Notes: generated from the letters alone by a model not told the origin. 64,000 bases of DNA from Bradyrhizobium lablabi (GCF_018131005.1 NZ_JAFCJK010000006.1:372001-436000), one strand, 5' to 3'; counted from the first letter of the stretch, positions 37,447 to 46,459 are shown. Translations and numbers: made by a program.

Positions 37447-37626
37447 ATGCTTGATCTGTATAGAATGCTGTTCCTGCGCATCAACGTTGCGATCATTCAC
37501 TTGGTCTGTTCGCTTTCGGGCGCATCGGTCCCGATGACGGGATTGATTACCGTTGCGCTGGTCGCGGCGATTAACTTCCTGTTGCGACGGTTCACTCGAT
37601 CAACATCGAAACGACTTGTGAAATGA
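37447..37626 (+). CDS. Small membrane protein, hypothetical
   Basis: 59 residues starting MLDLYRMLFLRINVA, with one or two hydrophobic segments (VAIIHLVCSLSGA and TGLITVALVAAINFLL) and a basic C-terminus (RRFTRSTSKRLVK). An excellent ribosome-binding site, GGGGAGGG, lies 5 nt before the ATG, which is the main reason for calling it. No homology recognised. It stands 190 nt after the caspase-locus genes and may or may not belong to them. Confidence 0.5.
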   Translation: MLDLYRMLFLRINVAIIHLVCSLSGASVPMTGLITVALVAAINFLLRRFTRSTSKRLVK

Positions 37627-38236
37627 CATCCGCGAGGCCGGCAAATTGAAACAAGAATTTTCAAATCCGGCTGTCCGTCAAAAATGCCTGGCGGCAAGAA
37701 GCCCGAGCAGAATCGAACCCGAGACGGCGGATACCGCGGCCATGTTAATCAGGTTTTGCGTGGCTACAGACAACGTCGATGCCGCAGAGGCCGACGACAA
37801 GTTCGCTTTCGATTTCTTGCGGTTTGGCCGTTGTGGCGTCGTCTTTGCAAGCATTACATTCCCCGAGATGGCGGGTCAGGCCGCCTTGCAGCCTGACCCT
37901 GACGCTTTCCCTGTCGAGATTTGTGCCCCGATCTGCAGCCACCATTGCATGCGGGCGGACGAGAAAGCTTAAGGGGTCTGGTAAACCAAAGCTGATCAGA
38001 ACTGATGGTTTATGAATTCGCCAGCCTATCGTGCGCCCCCGGGGGGATGACCGCCAATGAGCAGAACGGCACTTAACAGGATCTTCAGGCTCCCGAAGAG
38101 CTGCAGCCGTCAGCCCCATACTTTCCATCGTACGGCCACGCTTTGGTCAAAACTGCATTGAGTGTTTGGCAGCTCGTGGTCTGGCGCAAATCCGGCCGCC
38201 TCCCGCAGGTGACGTTGGACGGGGAAAGGAGCTCCA
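37627..38236. other. Intergenic, no gene seen
   Basis: About 610 bp. Open frames exist on both strands but none has a plausible start signal or protein pattern. A GAATCGAACCC string at 37710 resembles a tRNA T-loop but no tRNA fits around it. AAAGGAG for the next gene lies at the right end. Confidence 0.4.
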
Positions 38237-39037
38237 ATGAATTCCACGCCGAATCCCAAAGCAACTGAACCCGACGAACTCTTGGTCACGCGCGCAGACG
38301 AACGGCTCGCCCACGCATATGAACAGATCGCGCGCGCGGACGAACAGCTCGCGCGTCTAAATGAAAAGCTTTCGAAGCTGGAGCAGGACGCCACGCGCCA
38401 TCCTTCGGCTGTCCCGGGCCGCCGGCCACCCCGCGGCAGGCCGCCGCTACGCGGCTTTATCGGCTTGCTGTTGGCAGCTTCAATCTTTGCCGCTGCCTTC
38501 GTTTCGCAGTCGTCTGTTGGCGATGCAGCCAAACTGGCTGTCGCCGGGTGGGCGTCGCAGGTCATTTCGGTTTCATCGCGTCCGTCGGGAAAACCGGGGC
38601 TTCCCGCGCAGCAGGAGAGTCCGTCTGTTACTCAGGTGGCCGCGGCAGAGCCTGTGGCTCCGCAACCAACGCCTTCGGCGCAGGCCGCACCGCAAGACGT
38701 CGCGGCGACTGCCGCCCCGGTGCCTCCCGAGTTAGCGCAGATGCTTCAGACGATGGCGCGCGATCTGGCAAACGTGCAGCAAGGGATCGAGCAACTCAAG
38801 GCCAGCCAGGAACAAACCGCCCAAGAAAATGCGAAGGTCGCCGAGCAGCTCAAGGTGAACCAAGAACAAATGACACGTCTTATCGCCAAGGCTTCCGAGC
38901 AGGATCTGCCCAGGACATCAGCGCCTCCGCCGCGGCCTGTTGCCACCTCGACACGTAAGCCCGTGTCGACGCTTCCGTCGCCGCAAGCCAGAGCACAGTC
39001 TCGGGCCCCACTGCAATTGCGGTCCGAAGAACAGTAA
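38237..39037 (+). CDS. Single-pass membrane protein with N- and C-terminal coiled coils
   Basis: 266 residues. A short N-terminal coiled coil (residues 20-55: DERLAHAYEQIARADEQLAR) in the cytoplasm, a Pro/Arg-rich patch, one transmembrane helix (FIGLLLAASIFAAAFVS, about 75-92), a Pro/Ala-rich linker, a second coiled coil (about 165-220) and a Pro/Ser/Arg-rich end. The shape suggests an envelope-spanning scaffold. From memory this is a lineage-specific hypothetical family with many copies in Bradyrhizobium. GGAGCTCC precedes the ATG. Confidence 0.75.
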   Translation: MNSTPNPKATEPDELLVTRADERLAHAYEQIARADEQLARLNEKLSKLEQDATRHPSAVPGRRPPRGRPPLRGFIGLLLAASIFAAAFVSQSSVGDAAKLAVAGWASQVISVSSRPSGKPGLPAQQESPSVTQVAAAEPVAPQPTPSAQAAPQDVAATAAPVPPELAQMLQTMARDLANVQQGIEQLKASQEQTAQENAKVAEQLKVNQEQMTRLIAKASEQDLPRTSAPPPRPVATSTRKPVSTLPSPQARAQSRAPLQLRSEEQ

Positions 39038-39743
39038 TGGTCGTCGGCGCCATGGCCGCCAATGCCCGAGCGTCAGCTGCGCATGCCGGAGCGCAGCGCT
39101 AATTCGCGCGGCGCGGCTAAGGGGCCGCCAGCTGGTTGGCGCAAGGCAGACTTCCATCGTGCGGTGTGCGCTCAATGGCGGGTCGCACATTTTGCCGCTC
39201 AATGAACGCCATCAGGTCGTGCGGCTGAGGCACGATCGTAGACCACGCCTGTAGGCGACCCCGGCAACAGCAGCCGCGATGGTGCCGAGGCGTGTCTGAT
39301 TGCCGGCAAAGCCCGAGTTGTGCCGCGGGCGGGCGATCGAGATATCACCCAAAATTGTATCAAAGCGGAATAGGACGCCAACACAACGCATATTGCCGCA
39401 GCGCAATAGCCGCTTTAGGTATCTTCGACGGGTTCGATACTCCAGCCGGCGCCCTATAATCTTGCTTGGCGAGTCTTTGGACCATTTGAAGAGCGTTAAC
39501 CCGGGGCGCTTCGCGCAAGCTTGCTGCTGCCTCAACCGGTCAATGCGTCGCGTATGCGCATGGTCTAACGGCGGCTACGCTCTCCTCATTAGAGCCGTAG
39601 CAGCCTTGGGAACGGAAATTGAAGTCCATCGCGCACAATTGGGTTGCCCGCGAAGCCGGGCCACGCAAAGCTGGAATCCTTCGATAGTTGGGATTAGGTT
39701 CCGATCATTGCAGAAAAAACAGATCGACCGTCGGGAGGAAGTC
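39038..39743. other. Intergenic, about 700 bp without a recognisable gene
   Basis: An open frame runs in phase into the monooxygenase gene downstream for about 440 nt, but its codons and Arg/Cys/Ser-rich translation do not look like protein, and the strong ribosome-binding site lies at the end of the gap. Composition is mixed. I see no transposase, repeat or RNA gene. Confidence 0.45.
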
Positions 39744-41540
39744 ATGCTCGATACTACGCTCAACGCGCGCGTCCAGGTCTTTCTTGACAAATTCGAAGCG
39801 GCGCTTGCCGCAGGTGATCTCGACGCCGCCTTGGCAATGTTCGCACCGGAATCCTACTGGCGCGACCTCGTTGCCTTCACCTGGAACATCAAGACCATGG
39901 AAGGCCGCGATCAGGTTCGCCAGATGCTCACCTCTTGCCTGGCGCGCGCGAGGCCGCGCAACTGGAAAATCGCCGAGGGGGAAAGCGCAACCGAAACCGG
40001 TGGTGTGACCGAGTGCTGGATTACGTTCGAGACCGACGTCGGGCGCGGCTACGGCCTGATGCGCCTCCAGAATGGCCTCATCTGGACCCTTCTGACGACG
40101 CTGGTCGAACTGAAAGGTCACGAGGAAAAGGCAGGCTTTACCCGACCGCTCGGCGCCCGGCACGGCGTCAACCCCGGCGCCAAAACCTGGAAGGAATTGC
40201 GCGACGAGGAAACCGAGCAACTCGGCGTCAAGACGCAGCCCTATGTGCTCATCATCGGCGGTGGCCAGGGCGGCATCGCGCTCGGAGCGCGGCTGCGCCA
40301 GCTCGGCGTGCCCACCATTCTCGTCGAGAAGAATAACCGCGCCGGCGATTCCTGGCGCAACCGCTACAAGTCGCTCTGCCTGCACGACCCGGTTTGGTAC
40401 GATCATTTGCCGTACATCGACTTCCCGAAGAACTGGCCGGTATTTTCGCCCAAGGACAAGATCGGCGACTGGCTGGAGATGTACACCAAGGTCATGGAGT
40501 TGAACTACTGGACCGGCACCACGGCCAAACACGCCGACTGGGACGAGGCCAAAAAGCAATGGACTGTCGTCGTCGAGCGCGATGGCAAGGAGATCACGCT
40601 GAGGCCGAAGCAGCTGGTGTTTGCGACGGGTATGTCCGCCAAGCCGAACATGCCGCAATTCAGGGGTATGGACAGTTTCAAGGGCGAGCAACACCACTCC
40701 TCGCGCCATCCCGGTGCAGACCGCTACAAGGGCAAGAAGGTGGTCGTGATCGGCTCGAACAATTCCGCGCATGATATCTGCGCCGCGCTGTACGAGGCCG
40801 GCGTCGACGTGACCATGGTGCAGCGCTCGACCACCCATATCGTGCGCTCGGATTCGCTGATGGAATCGATAGCGGATCTCTATTCCGAGCGCGCCGTCCG
40901 CGGCGGCATGACGACGGCGAAGGCCGATCTGATCTTCGCCTCGCTGCCATACAAGATCCTGGCTGGGCTCCAGAAGCCGGTCTACGACAAGATCCGCGAG
41001 GACGACGCCGATTTCTACGCGGGGCTGACGAAGGCCGGTTTCCGGCTCGACTTTGGCGACGACGATTCCGGGCTGTTCATGAAGTACCTGCGCCGCGGCT
41101 CGGGCTATTACATCGACGTCGGCGCCTCGCAGCTCATCATTGACGGCAAGGTCAAGCTGGTCGCGGGCCAGGTCGAGGAAATTACGCCGAACGGCGTGAG
41201 GCTCGACAACGGCAAGGAACTGCCCGCCGATGTGCTCGTTTACGCCACCGGCTACAGTTCGATGAACGGATTTGTCGCCGACCTCATCAGCCCGGAAATG
41301 GCCGACAAGGTCGGCAAAGTGTGGGGGCTCGGCTCGGATACGACCAAAGATCCCGGCCCATGGGAAGGCGAACAGCGCAACATGTGGAAGCCGACGCAGC
41401 AGGAAGGCCTATGGTTCCACGGCGGCAATCTGCACCAGTCGCGCCACTACTCGCAATTTCTTTCCCTGCAGTTGAAGGCGCGATATGAGGGTATCCCGAC
41501 GCCGGTCTATGACCTGCAACCCGTCCATCACAAGGCCTAG
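39744..41540 (+). CDS. FAD-dependent NAD(P)-binding monooxygenase-like protein with an NTF2-like N-terminus
   Basis: 598 residues. Residues 1-130 form an NTF2/SnoaL-like domain (VQVFLDKFEAALAAGDLDAA, YWRDLVAFTWNIKTMEG). From 165 a flavin monooxygenase fold: FAD loop IIGGGQGGIALGARL, NADP loop VVVIGSNNSAHDI near 333, and an ATG-type motif VYATGYSSMNG in the C-terminal third. Homologues are annotated as flavin-containing or Baeyer-Villiger-type monooxygenases; the exact substrate is unknown. GGGAGGA lies before the ATG and fixes the start. Stands alone. Confidence 0.9.
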   Translation: MLDTTLNARVQVFLDKFEAALAAGDLDAALAMFAPESYWRDLVAFTWNIKTMEGRDQVRQMLTSCLARARPRNWKIAEGESATETGGVTECWITFETDVGRGYGLMRLQNGLIWTLLTTLVELKGHEEKAGFTRPLGARHGVNPGAKTWKELRDEETEQLGVKTQPYVLIIGGGQGGIALGARLRQLGVPTILVEKNNRAGDSWRNRYKSLCLHDPVWYDHLPYIDFPKNWPVFSPKDKIGDWLEMYTKVMELNYWTGTTAKHADWDEAKKQWTVVVERDGKEITLRPKQLVFATGMSAKPNMPQFRGMDSFKGEQHHSSRHPGADRYKGKKVVVIGSNNSAHDICAALYEAGVDVTMVQRSTTHIVRSDSLMESIADLYSERAVRGGMTTAKADLIFASLPYKILAGLQKPVYDKIREDDADFYAGLTKAGFRLDFGDDDSGLFMKYLRRGSGYYIDVGASQLIIDGKVKLVAGQVEEITPNGVRLDNGKELPADVLVYATGYSSMNGFVADLISPEMADKVGKVWGLGSDTTKDPGPWEGEQRNMWKPTQQEGLWFHGGNLHQSRHYSQFLSLQLKARYEGIPTPVYDLQPVHHKA

Positions 41541-41705
41541 CTCATGCAGGCTGCTCGCGGGTCAAGGGACGCAGCGTCGAAAGCGCGATGGGGTTTACCT
41601 CACTCGATGGTCGCGCCGCATACGATTTCACTGTCGAATGGGGCAAAGTAGCCGGCCTTATGGATGATGCAGCTTTTTAGATGAACAAACTGAATGGAGA
41701 GCGCC

Positions 41706-42047
41706 ATGGAAGCCGAAAAGAATCCCCTTGAAGCCGTTCGCGCCATGATGATCGACACTCTCGAGAAATCGAGGAGCGCGACGCAGAGCTACCTCGATCT
41801 TGTAGAGAGGACGATGCGAGGTTTTCCTAATATCAAGGAAGAGCAAGTAAACGAGTTCAAGGCGTATGTTGAACGACAGGTTGCCGCTAACCATGCCTTC
41901 GTTGACCGGCTATTGCGCGCCAAAGACTTCCAAGAAGCTTTCCGCATCCAGGGCGAGCACTTTCAATCACAGTTGAAGGCCGCGGCCGAGGATGCGGCCA
42001 GACTTGGCGCCAAAATGGCTGGCTCCTTCAATCGCCCAACGAGCTGA
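41706..42047 (+). CDS. Phasin family protein
   Basis: 113 residues, entirely helical and amphipathic, without Cys or signal peptide: MEAEKNPLEAVRAMMIDTLE, NEFKAYVERQVAANHAFVDR, FQEAFRIQGEHFQSQLKAAA. The last pattern (region of 20 or so residues with FRIQxEHFQSQ) is typical of phasins that coat polyhydroxyalkanoate granules. GGAG lies upstream of the second ATG, which I take as start. No PHA synthase gene is nearby. A long palindromic repeat follows. Confidence 0.75.
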   Translation: MEAEKNPLEAVRAMMIDTLEKSRSATQSYLDLVERTMRGFPNIKEEQVNEFKAYVERQVAANHAFVDRLLRAKDFQEAFRIQGEHFQSQLKAAAEDAARLGAKMAGSFNRPTS

Positions 42048-42176
42048 GATTCGTCGAGACATCCGGCGCCGCAATGGGAGGTCAGGCGACCGCTTTCGTC
42101 GCCCTCTAGTCCCGCTGAACCACCTTGCCTGCGCCCGCCAGCCGTGAAAGTCCGACCTGGAGCATGATCGGACAAG

Positions 42177-42219
42177 CTAAAGCGCGATGATGGTTCGTCC
42201 TGACATCATCGCGCTTTAG
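42177..42219. repeat. Perfect 16-bp inverted repeat between convergent genes
   Basis: CTAAAGCGCGATGATG and CATCATCGCGCTTTAG are exact reverse complements with an 11-nt loop. It lies between the phasin gene and the converging universal stress gene and includes the stop codon (TAA) of the latter. From memory, 'ctaaagcgcgatga' hairpins, often preceded by 'agcatgatc' as here at 42162, are an abundant palindromic repeat family in Bradyrhizobium and Rhodopseudomonas. It may also act as a transcription terminator. Confidence 0.75.
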
Positions 42220-42668
42220 TGCACCACCAACACCGGGACGCTTCCGTCCACCACGACCTCCGATGTTTGACTCCCCAACAACAGCTTCCTGAGGCCGCGA
42301 CGCCCATGAGAGGCCATGACGATCAAGTCGCAGCCTCTGGACTTTGCTGTTTCGATAATCGCAGTGGCCGGGTGCGCATTCGGAATATGCAAGAGTTCTG
42401 CAGATATCCCGATCTGCGCCGCCATAGCTCGAGCTTCATCGAGGACTTTGCCCGCACGATCCTTGCTGGCTGCGTCAAAGCTATCGACTTCTTCCTGCGA
42501 GGGAATCCATCCCGAGGCGTGTCCGCTCCCAAAGTCGATCGGCAGCGGCTCCGTCACGGTGATGACTGTCACTTTCGCATTCAAGGCCTTTGCCAAAGCA
42601 ACCCCGTGCTTGACGCCTTTTCTCGCGACATCCGATCCATCCGTGCTCAAGAGAATATTGGCGTACAT
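42216..42668 (-). CDS. Universal stress protein (UspA family)
   Basis: 150 residues, one Usp domain. Begins MYANILLSTDGSD; the ATP-binding motif of the MJ0577-type class is present as ASHGRRGLRKLLLGSQTSEV (G-2X-G-about 9X-G-S) and the protein ends PVLVVH. Likely a cytoplasmic ATP-binding stress protein. GGAGCCC precedes this ATG; an in-frame ATG 81 nt earlier is less likely. The stop codon is inside the palindromic repeat. In rhizobia such genes are often induced at low oxygen, but I saw no FixK box upstream. Confidence 0.9.
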   Translation of the reverse strand: MYANILLSTDGSDVARKGVKHGVALAKALNAKVTVITVTEPLPIDFGSGHASGWIPSQEEVDSFDAASKDRAGKVLDEARAMAAQIGISAELLHIPNAHPATAIIETAKSRGCDLIVMASHGRRGLRKLLLGSQTSEVVVDGSVPVLVVH

Positions 42669-42862
42669 TCGAGGGCTCCGTTGCTCGTTGAACATTTCCT
42701 TAAATGAGTGATCCTTGCTTATATGGTCCGATCGTCGCCGTCCGTCCACCGGCGAGTCTCTAAGCTCATTCGTGGATCAACGAGCGTCCTGTGATGGCCT
42801 CAAGCCGAAATGGCGACTGGAGCCGCTGCGATTGTCGGTAGTTCGGATGCACCTTGCGGAAT

Positions 42863-43279
42863 TCAGCCGGGCACCATCCGTTCGAATTTCTGCAACGAGG
42901 GATCAATCGGGTCCCATGCATAGCCACGGATGCTGTATGTGAGCGCTTGCGGGCTGAATTGGCTTGGGTCGTCAAGGCTGGTCGCGTGGACCGAAATCAA
43001 TTCCGGCATTGCAGCGAATCTCAGGTAGACCGGTGTTCCGCATGTGGGGCAGAAGGCGTGGATCTTGTCATTCCCGCTATCCGCGGCCACGCTCCATTGT
43101 GACGCCTTGCCGGTGATTCTTACGTCGGCTTGCTGCGGGAAGGTCAGATAAGAGCCGTGCCCGGTGCCGCTTCGTTTCTGGCAATCTCTGCATTGGCAGT
43201 GGTTCTCGAAGATGGGTTCACTGCTCGTTTCATAGCGGATCGCGCCACATGCGCATCCACCCGTATAAGACTTAGTCAT
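42863..43279 (-). CDS. GFA (CENP-V/glutathione-dependent formaldehyde-activating) family protein
   Basis: 138 residues. The zinc-binding Cys motifs of the family are complete: CACG near the N-terminus, HCQCRDCQ (residues about 27-34), and FCPTCGTPVY with LRF. Known: the fold binds structural and catalytic zinc; most bacterial members have no proven role in formaldehyde metabolism, so the function is open. GAGGAAG lies upstream of the ATG. Same strand as the ArsR-SRPBCC pair, 43 nt after the SRPBCC gene, so probably the last gene of that operon. Confidence 0.92.
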   Translation of the reverse strand: MTKSYTGGCACGAIRYETSSEPIFENHCQCRDCQKRSGTGHGSYLTFPQQADVRITGKASQWSVAADSGNDKIHAFCPTCGTPVYLRFAAMPELISVHATSLDDPSQFSPQALTYSIRGYAWDPIDPSLQKFERMVPG

Positions 43280-43322
43280 GATTGTGCTTCCTCGGGATTT
43301 TCAGGTTTGACGCCGCACTGGA

Positions 43323-43787
43323 TCAGGCCGCCTTTGGCTTGGCGAAGACGTCGAGCCCACGGCCGGTTTCCAGAAAGGATTTCAGGCTGGAGAGAACCAC
43401 CGGCCAGCCTTTTTTGACGCCGTTTGCCATCCCGCTGTCGGCTTCGAGCTCGTCATGGGTGACGGTCAGCCGGACCATGTTCTCGTATTCTTCGATATCG
43501 AACGTTACCCGGCTGCAGCTTGCCGGGTCGGAGGCCTTCGAAGGGCTCGCCCAAGTGATGACCAGGCGGGTCGGCGGCGAGGCCTCGACGACCTTGCCGA
43601 CAATTTGGACCGTCCGTTTATCGTCGGCACGGACATGTTCCCATTTTGATCCGGGTCTCCAGTCGGAGACGTTCTCATGGCCCCAGTACCGTCTTGCGAC
43701 GTCCGGTCTCGTTATGGCCTCGAACACCTTTTCCGGCGTCGAGAGAATATAGGTCACATAAAGAAAACTGGTCGTCTCTTTGGTCAT
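43323..43787 (-). CDS. SRPBCC (AHSA1/START-like) domain protein
   Basis: 154 residues of the activator-of-Hsp90-homologue type: FLYVTYILSTPEKVFEAITR, RRYWGHENVSDWRPGSKWEH, and ENMVRLTVTHDEL. The helix-grip cavity binds a small hydrophobic molecule; the ligand is unknown. Start at MTKETTS because GGAGAG lies at good distance; a GTG 6 nt upstream overlaps the regulator's stop. It is 2 nt from the ArsR-family gene, a common ArsR-SRPBCC operon in Rhizobiales in which the regulator controls both. Confidence 0.9.
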   Translation of the reverse strand: MTKETTSFLYVTYILSTPEKVFEAITRPDVARRYWGHENVSDWRPGSKWEHVRADDKRTVQIVGKVVEASPPTRLVITWASPSKASDPASCSRVTFDIEEYENMVRLTVTHDELEADSGMANGVKKGWPVVLSSLKSFLETGRGLDVFAKPKAA

Positions 43788-43789
43788 GA

Positions 43790-44104
43790 TCACTCTCCTT
43801 CGAGCTCTTTCTTCAGATCGTGCAGCAGGCTGAGCCGCTCACGTTCGAACTTCCGCACCCACCGCTCGTAGACTTCGTGGAGTGGCACCGGATTGATGAA
43901 ATGCAGCTTTTCCCGACCGCGCCAAACGGTGCTCACCAGATTGGCCTCCTCCAATATCCCGAGGTGCTGCGTGGCAGACTGCCGGGCCATTTTCAGGTTC
44001 TCGCAGAGCTGGCCGAGAGGCTGCCCGTTCCTCTCACAAAGAAGGTCAAGCAGTTTTCTGCGCGTAGGGTCGGCCAGCGCCTTGAAAACCTTGTCAGCAT
44101 CCAT
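43790..44104 (-). CDS. ArsR/SmtB-family transcriptional regulator
   Basis: 104 residues, a single winged helix: VFKALADPTRRKLLDLL, then GQLCENLKMARQSATQHLGI (recognition helix) and a wing VSTVWRGREKLHFIN. No Cys-rich metal site (ELCVCDL) is present, so it is not a metal sensor of the SmtB type; it belongs to the group paired with AHSA1 proteins. I take the ATG at MDADKVF; a GTG 9 nt earlier is possible. A near-perfect 20-bp palindrome begins 27 nt upstream of the start, a strong candidate for its own operator. Confidence 0.92.
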   Translation of the reverse strand: MDADKVFKALADPTRRKLLDLLCERNGQPLGQLCENLKMARQSATQHLGILEEANLVSTVWRGREKLHFINPVPLHEVYERWVRKFERERLSLLHDLKKELEGE

Positions 44105-44130
44105 CGGTCTCACTCGTATGCGAGAACATT

Positions 44131-44150
44131 ATGCAGGCAATTACCTGCAT
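44131..44150. promoter_or_regulatory. Candidate ArsR operator, 20-bp palindrome
   Basis: ATGCAGGCAATTACCTGCAT reads the same on both strands at 18 of 20 positions, centred on AATT. It is placed 27-46 nt upstream of the ArsR-family start, where binding would block the promoter and give autorepression of the ArsR-SRPBCC-GFA genes. A related half site, ATTTGCCTG, follows at 44164-44172. Confidence 0.65.
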
Positions 44151-44506
44151 GTCAAGCGCGGGTATTTGCCTGTTGAGCCGCCAGCGCAGAACTGACGGGC
44201 CAACCGTGAGCGATACTCATACGGGCGCGGATGTCCTGACGGACAAGCGGAGATCTTGCGATCGGTTAGAGCGCTACGGAAGGAACCCTTACTCTTCCTT
44301 TGTGGGACCGGGCTTGGGCCTTGCGGCCAAGGAAAATGTCGGGACAAATTGTGGTCGTGGGAATGACAGGGGCGGGAGCAACGCCCGCGTAGTTCCGAAA
44401 CCGAGCGTCAGCTTGCCGGACTGGCGGAACGAATAGTGCCGAGCCCGATTGCGGGGGCCACTTTCATGGCCGTCTCGAAACCTGACAGGTGGCCGGAGCA
44501 GAACCA
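44151..44506. other. Divergent promoter region, no gene seen
   Basis: About 355 bp between the ArsR operator and the histidine kinase. Short frames here have no recognisable protein. It must include the kinase promoter; the kinase ribosome-binding site CCGGAG is near 44494. Confidence 0.4.
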
Positions 44507-46459
44507 ATGGACGACAATGCGACTTCGCCGACGGCGGTCACTTCGCGCACTTATCTAGTCCTTAGCGTTGTTGTCATCGCTATCGGGACCTTCATCTTCG
44601 ACGCAATCACCCCATCCAAGTTCGTGATCGCCGTGTTGTACGTCGGCGTTGTGCTGCTGTCCGCCCGGTTTCTTCAAACGCGTGGGATCGTGCTCGTATC
44701 GTTCGGCTGCATGGCGCTGACGTTGCTCGCTCATTTTCTGACGCCATACGGCGACTATTTGGAAACCATCTCCATTTCGAACCGCGTCATCAGTCTTGCG
44801 GCGATCGGCGTTGCGGCATTGCTCGCCGTGCAAAGCCGATCACAAGAGATGATATTGCGCGAGCAGGCAGGGCTCCTAGACCTTACCCACGACACAATCT
44901 TCGTGCGCGACATGAAGGATGTCATCACCTACTGGAATCGCGGCGCCGAGGAGCTGTACGGGTGGAAGAAGGCGGAGGCCATCGGTAGGATCTCTCACCA
45001 CCTCATGCATACGATCTTCCCTCAGCCGCTCGAAGCGATCATGGGGGAGTTGCGCCGCATCGGCCGCTGGGAAGGAGAGCTCGTCCACACGAGGAAGGAC
45101 GGCACGCAGGCAATCGTGGCCAGCCGGTGGTCCCTGCAAAAGGACGCACATGACGTTCCGGTCGCGATCCTGGAGACCAACAATGACATCAGCGATCGCA
45201 AGCGCGCGGAGGATGCGCTGCGCGAGAGCGAGAGGCGATACAGGAGCATCTTCCGGACGGCGGGCGTGTCGATCTGGGAGGAGGACTTCTCTCAGATCAA
45301 AGCGGCCATCGACGAACTGAGAGCTCAAGGGGTTGAAGACTTCCGCGCGTATTTTGCAGCGCATCCGGAGTTCGTACGAAAGTCCATCTCGTGTGCGAAG
45401 GTTGTGGACGTAAACGATGCAACGGTCGAGCTGTTCAAAGCGCAGAGCAAGGACGAGCTCCTGCACTCGCTGGATACCGTATTCACCTCCGAAACATTGG
45501 AAGCGTTTGCCGGGGAGTTGATCGCCGTCGCAGAAGAGCGCCCGCACTTTTCAGCCGAAACCAATCTGCAAACCCTGAAGGGGGACAAACTGACAGTCCT
45601 GTTTGCGATTACCTTCCCACCCCGACCCTCCAGGCTCGATCGCGTATTGGTGACGATCACTGACATTACCGAGCGCAAGCGGGCCGAGGAGGCGCTGCAC
45701 GAGGCGCAGGCCGAGCTCGCCCACGTTACGCGCGTCACGACGATGAACGCACTGACCTCCTCCATTGCCCACGAGGTCAGCCAGCCGCTTAGCGCCATTG
45801 TCAGCAACGGTTATACGGGCCTGCGCTGGCTTGACCGCCAGCCGCCCAATCTCGAGGGGGCGCGGAGGAAATTCGAGCAAATGGTCGGAGACGGGCATCG
45901 GGCTGGGGAGGTCATCGGGCGGGTGCGCGCGCTCCTCAAGAAGACCGCGACCGTCAGGGAATGTGTCGATGTGACCGAACTCATCCGCGATACGGCGGCC
46001 GTGGTCCATAATGAAATGCTCCGGAATGGGATCCTGCTGCGAACCGAGTTAGCTCGCGAGCTTCCACCCGTCGTGGGCGACCGGGTACAGGTGCAGCAGG
46101 TGCTGCTCAACCTGATGATGAACGGCATCGACGCCATGAAAGAGGTTACGGAGCGGCCGCGCGAGCTGTGGATCCGGTCTTATCTCGATGAATCCGGGGC
46201 CGTGGGCGTGGCGGTGCAGGACACCGGGGTCGGGCTGGACCCGAACAATGTGGACCGCCTGTTCGAGGCGTTCTATACGACCAAGCCCGAGGGCATGGGC
46301 ATGGGCCTGGCGATCTGCCACTCGATTATCAAGGCGCACGGCGGACGATTGGGGGCGTCTCCGAACCAACCCTGTGGGGCTGTGTTTGAATTCAGCCTGC
46401 CGCCCCAGCGGGACGAGACCGCTCCCGCTGGGAACACCCGTCCAATGCCGGTGCTGTGA
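44507..46459 (+). CDS. Membrane PAS-domain sensor histidine kinase
   Basis: 650 residues. Four or so N-terminal transmembrane helices (LVLSVVVIAIGTFIFDA; FVIAVLYVGVVLLSA; IVLVSFGCMALTLLAHF; VISLAAIGVAALLAV), one clear PAS domain (about 115-235: LDLTHDTIFVRDMKDVITYW, NRGAEELYGWKK), a second PAS-like region with a long insert, then a HisKA-type helix with phospho-acceptor His about 422 in SIAHEVSQPLSAIV, and HATPase_c (NLMMNGIDAM; DTGVGLD; GMGMGLAICHSII). It autophosphorylates and should pass phosphate to the receiver encoded 105 nt downstream. Related in layout to NodV/FixL-type rhizobial kinases, but no haem-PAS signature was seen. Start taken at ATG with CGGAG upstream. Confidence 0.92.
   Translation: MDDNATSPTAVTSRTYLVLSVVVIAIGTFIFDAITPSKFVIAVLYVGVVLLSARFLQTRGIVLVSFGCMALTLLAHFLTPYGDYLETISISNRVISLAAIGVAALLAVQSRSQEMILREQAGLLDLTHDTIFVRDMKDVITYWNRGAEELYGWKKAEAIGRISHHLMHTIFPQPLEAIMGELRRIGRWEGELVHTRKDGTQAIVASRWSLQKDAHDVPVAILETNNDISDRKRAEDALRESERRYRSIFRTAGVSIWEEDFSQIKAAIDELRAQGVEDFRAYFAAHPEFVRKSISCAKVVDVNDATVELFKAQSKDELLHSLDTVFTSETLEAFAGELIAVAEERPHFSAETNLQTLKGDKLTVLFAITFPPRPSRLDRVLVTITDITERKRAEEALHEAQAELAHVTRVTTMNALTSSIAHEVSQPLSAIVSNGYTGLRWLDRQPPNLEGARRKFEQMVGDGHRAGEVIGRVRALLKKTATVRECVDVTELIRDTAAVVHNEMLRNGILLRTELARELPPVVGDRVQVQQVLLNLMMNGIDAMKEVTERPRELWIRSYLDESGAVGVAVQDTGVGLDPNNVDRLFEAFYTTKPEGMGMGLAICHSIIKAHGGRLGASPNQPCGAVFEFSLPPQRDETAPAGNTRPMPVL

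Noticed and set aside
37700..37730. tRNA-like T-loop string GAATCGAACCC
   Set aside because: The bases around it do not form a T-stem, acceptor stem or anticodon arm, so no tRNA or tRNA fragment can be supported.
39300..39743. In-frame extension of the monooxygenase upstream of its start
   Set aside because: The strong GGGAGGA site precedes the ATG at 39744 and the NTF2-like domain begins there; the extension reads as non-coding sequence.
44131..44436. Rightward 101-codon open frame in the ArsR-kinase gap
   Set aside because: It overlaps the ArsR operator and promoter region and its Arg/Gly/Ser-rich translation matches no protein.
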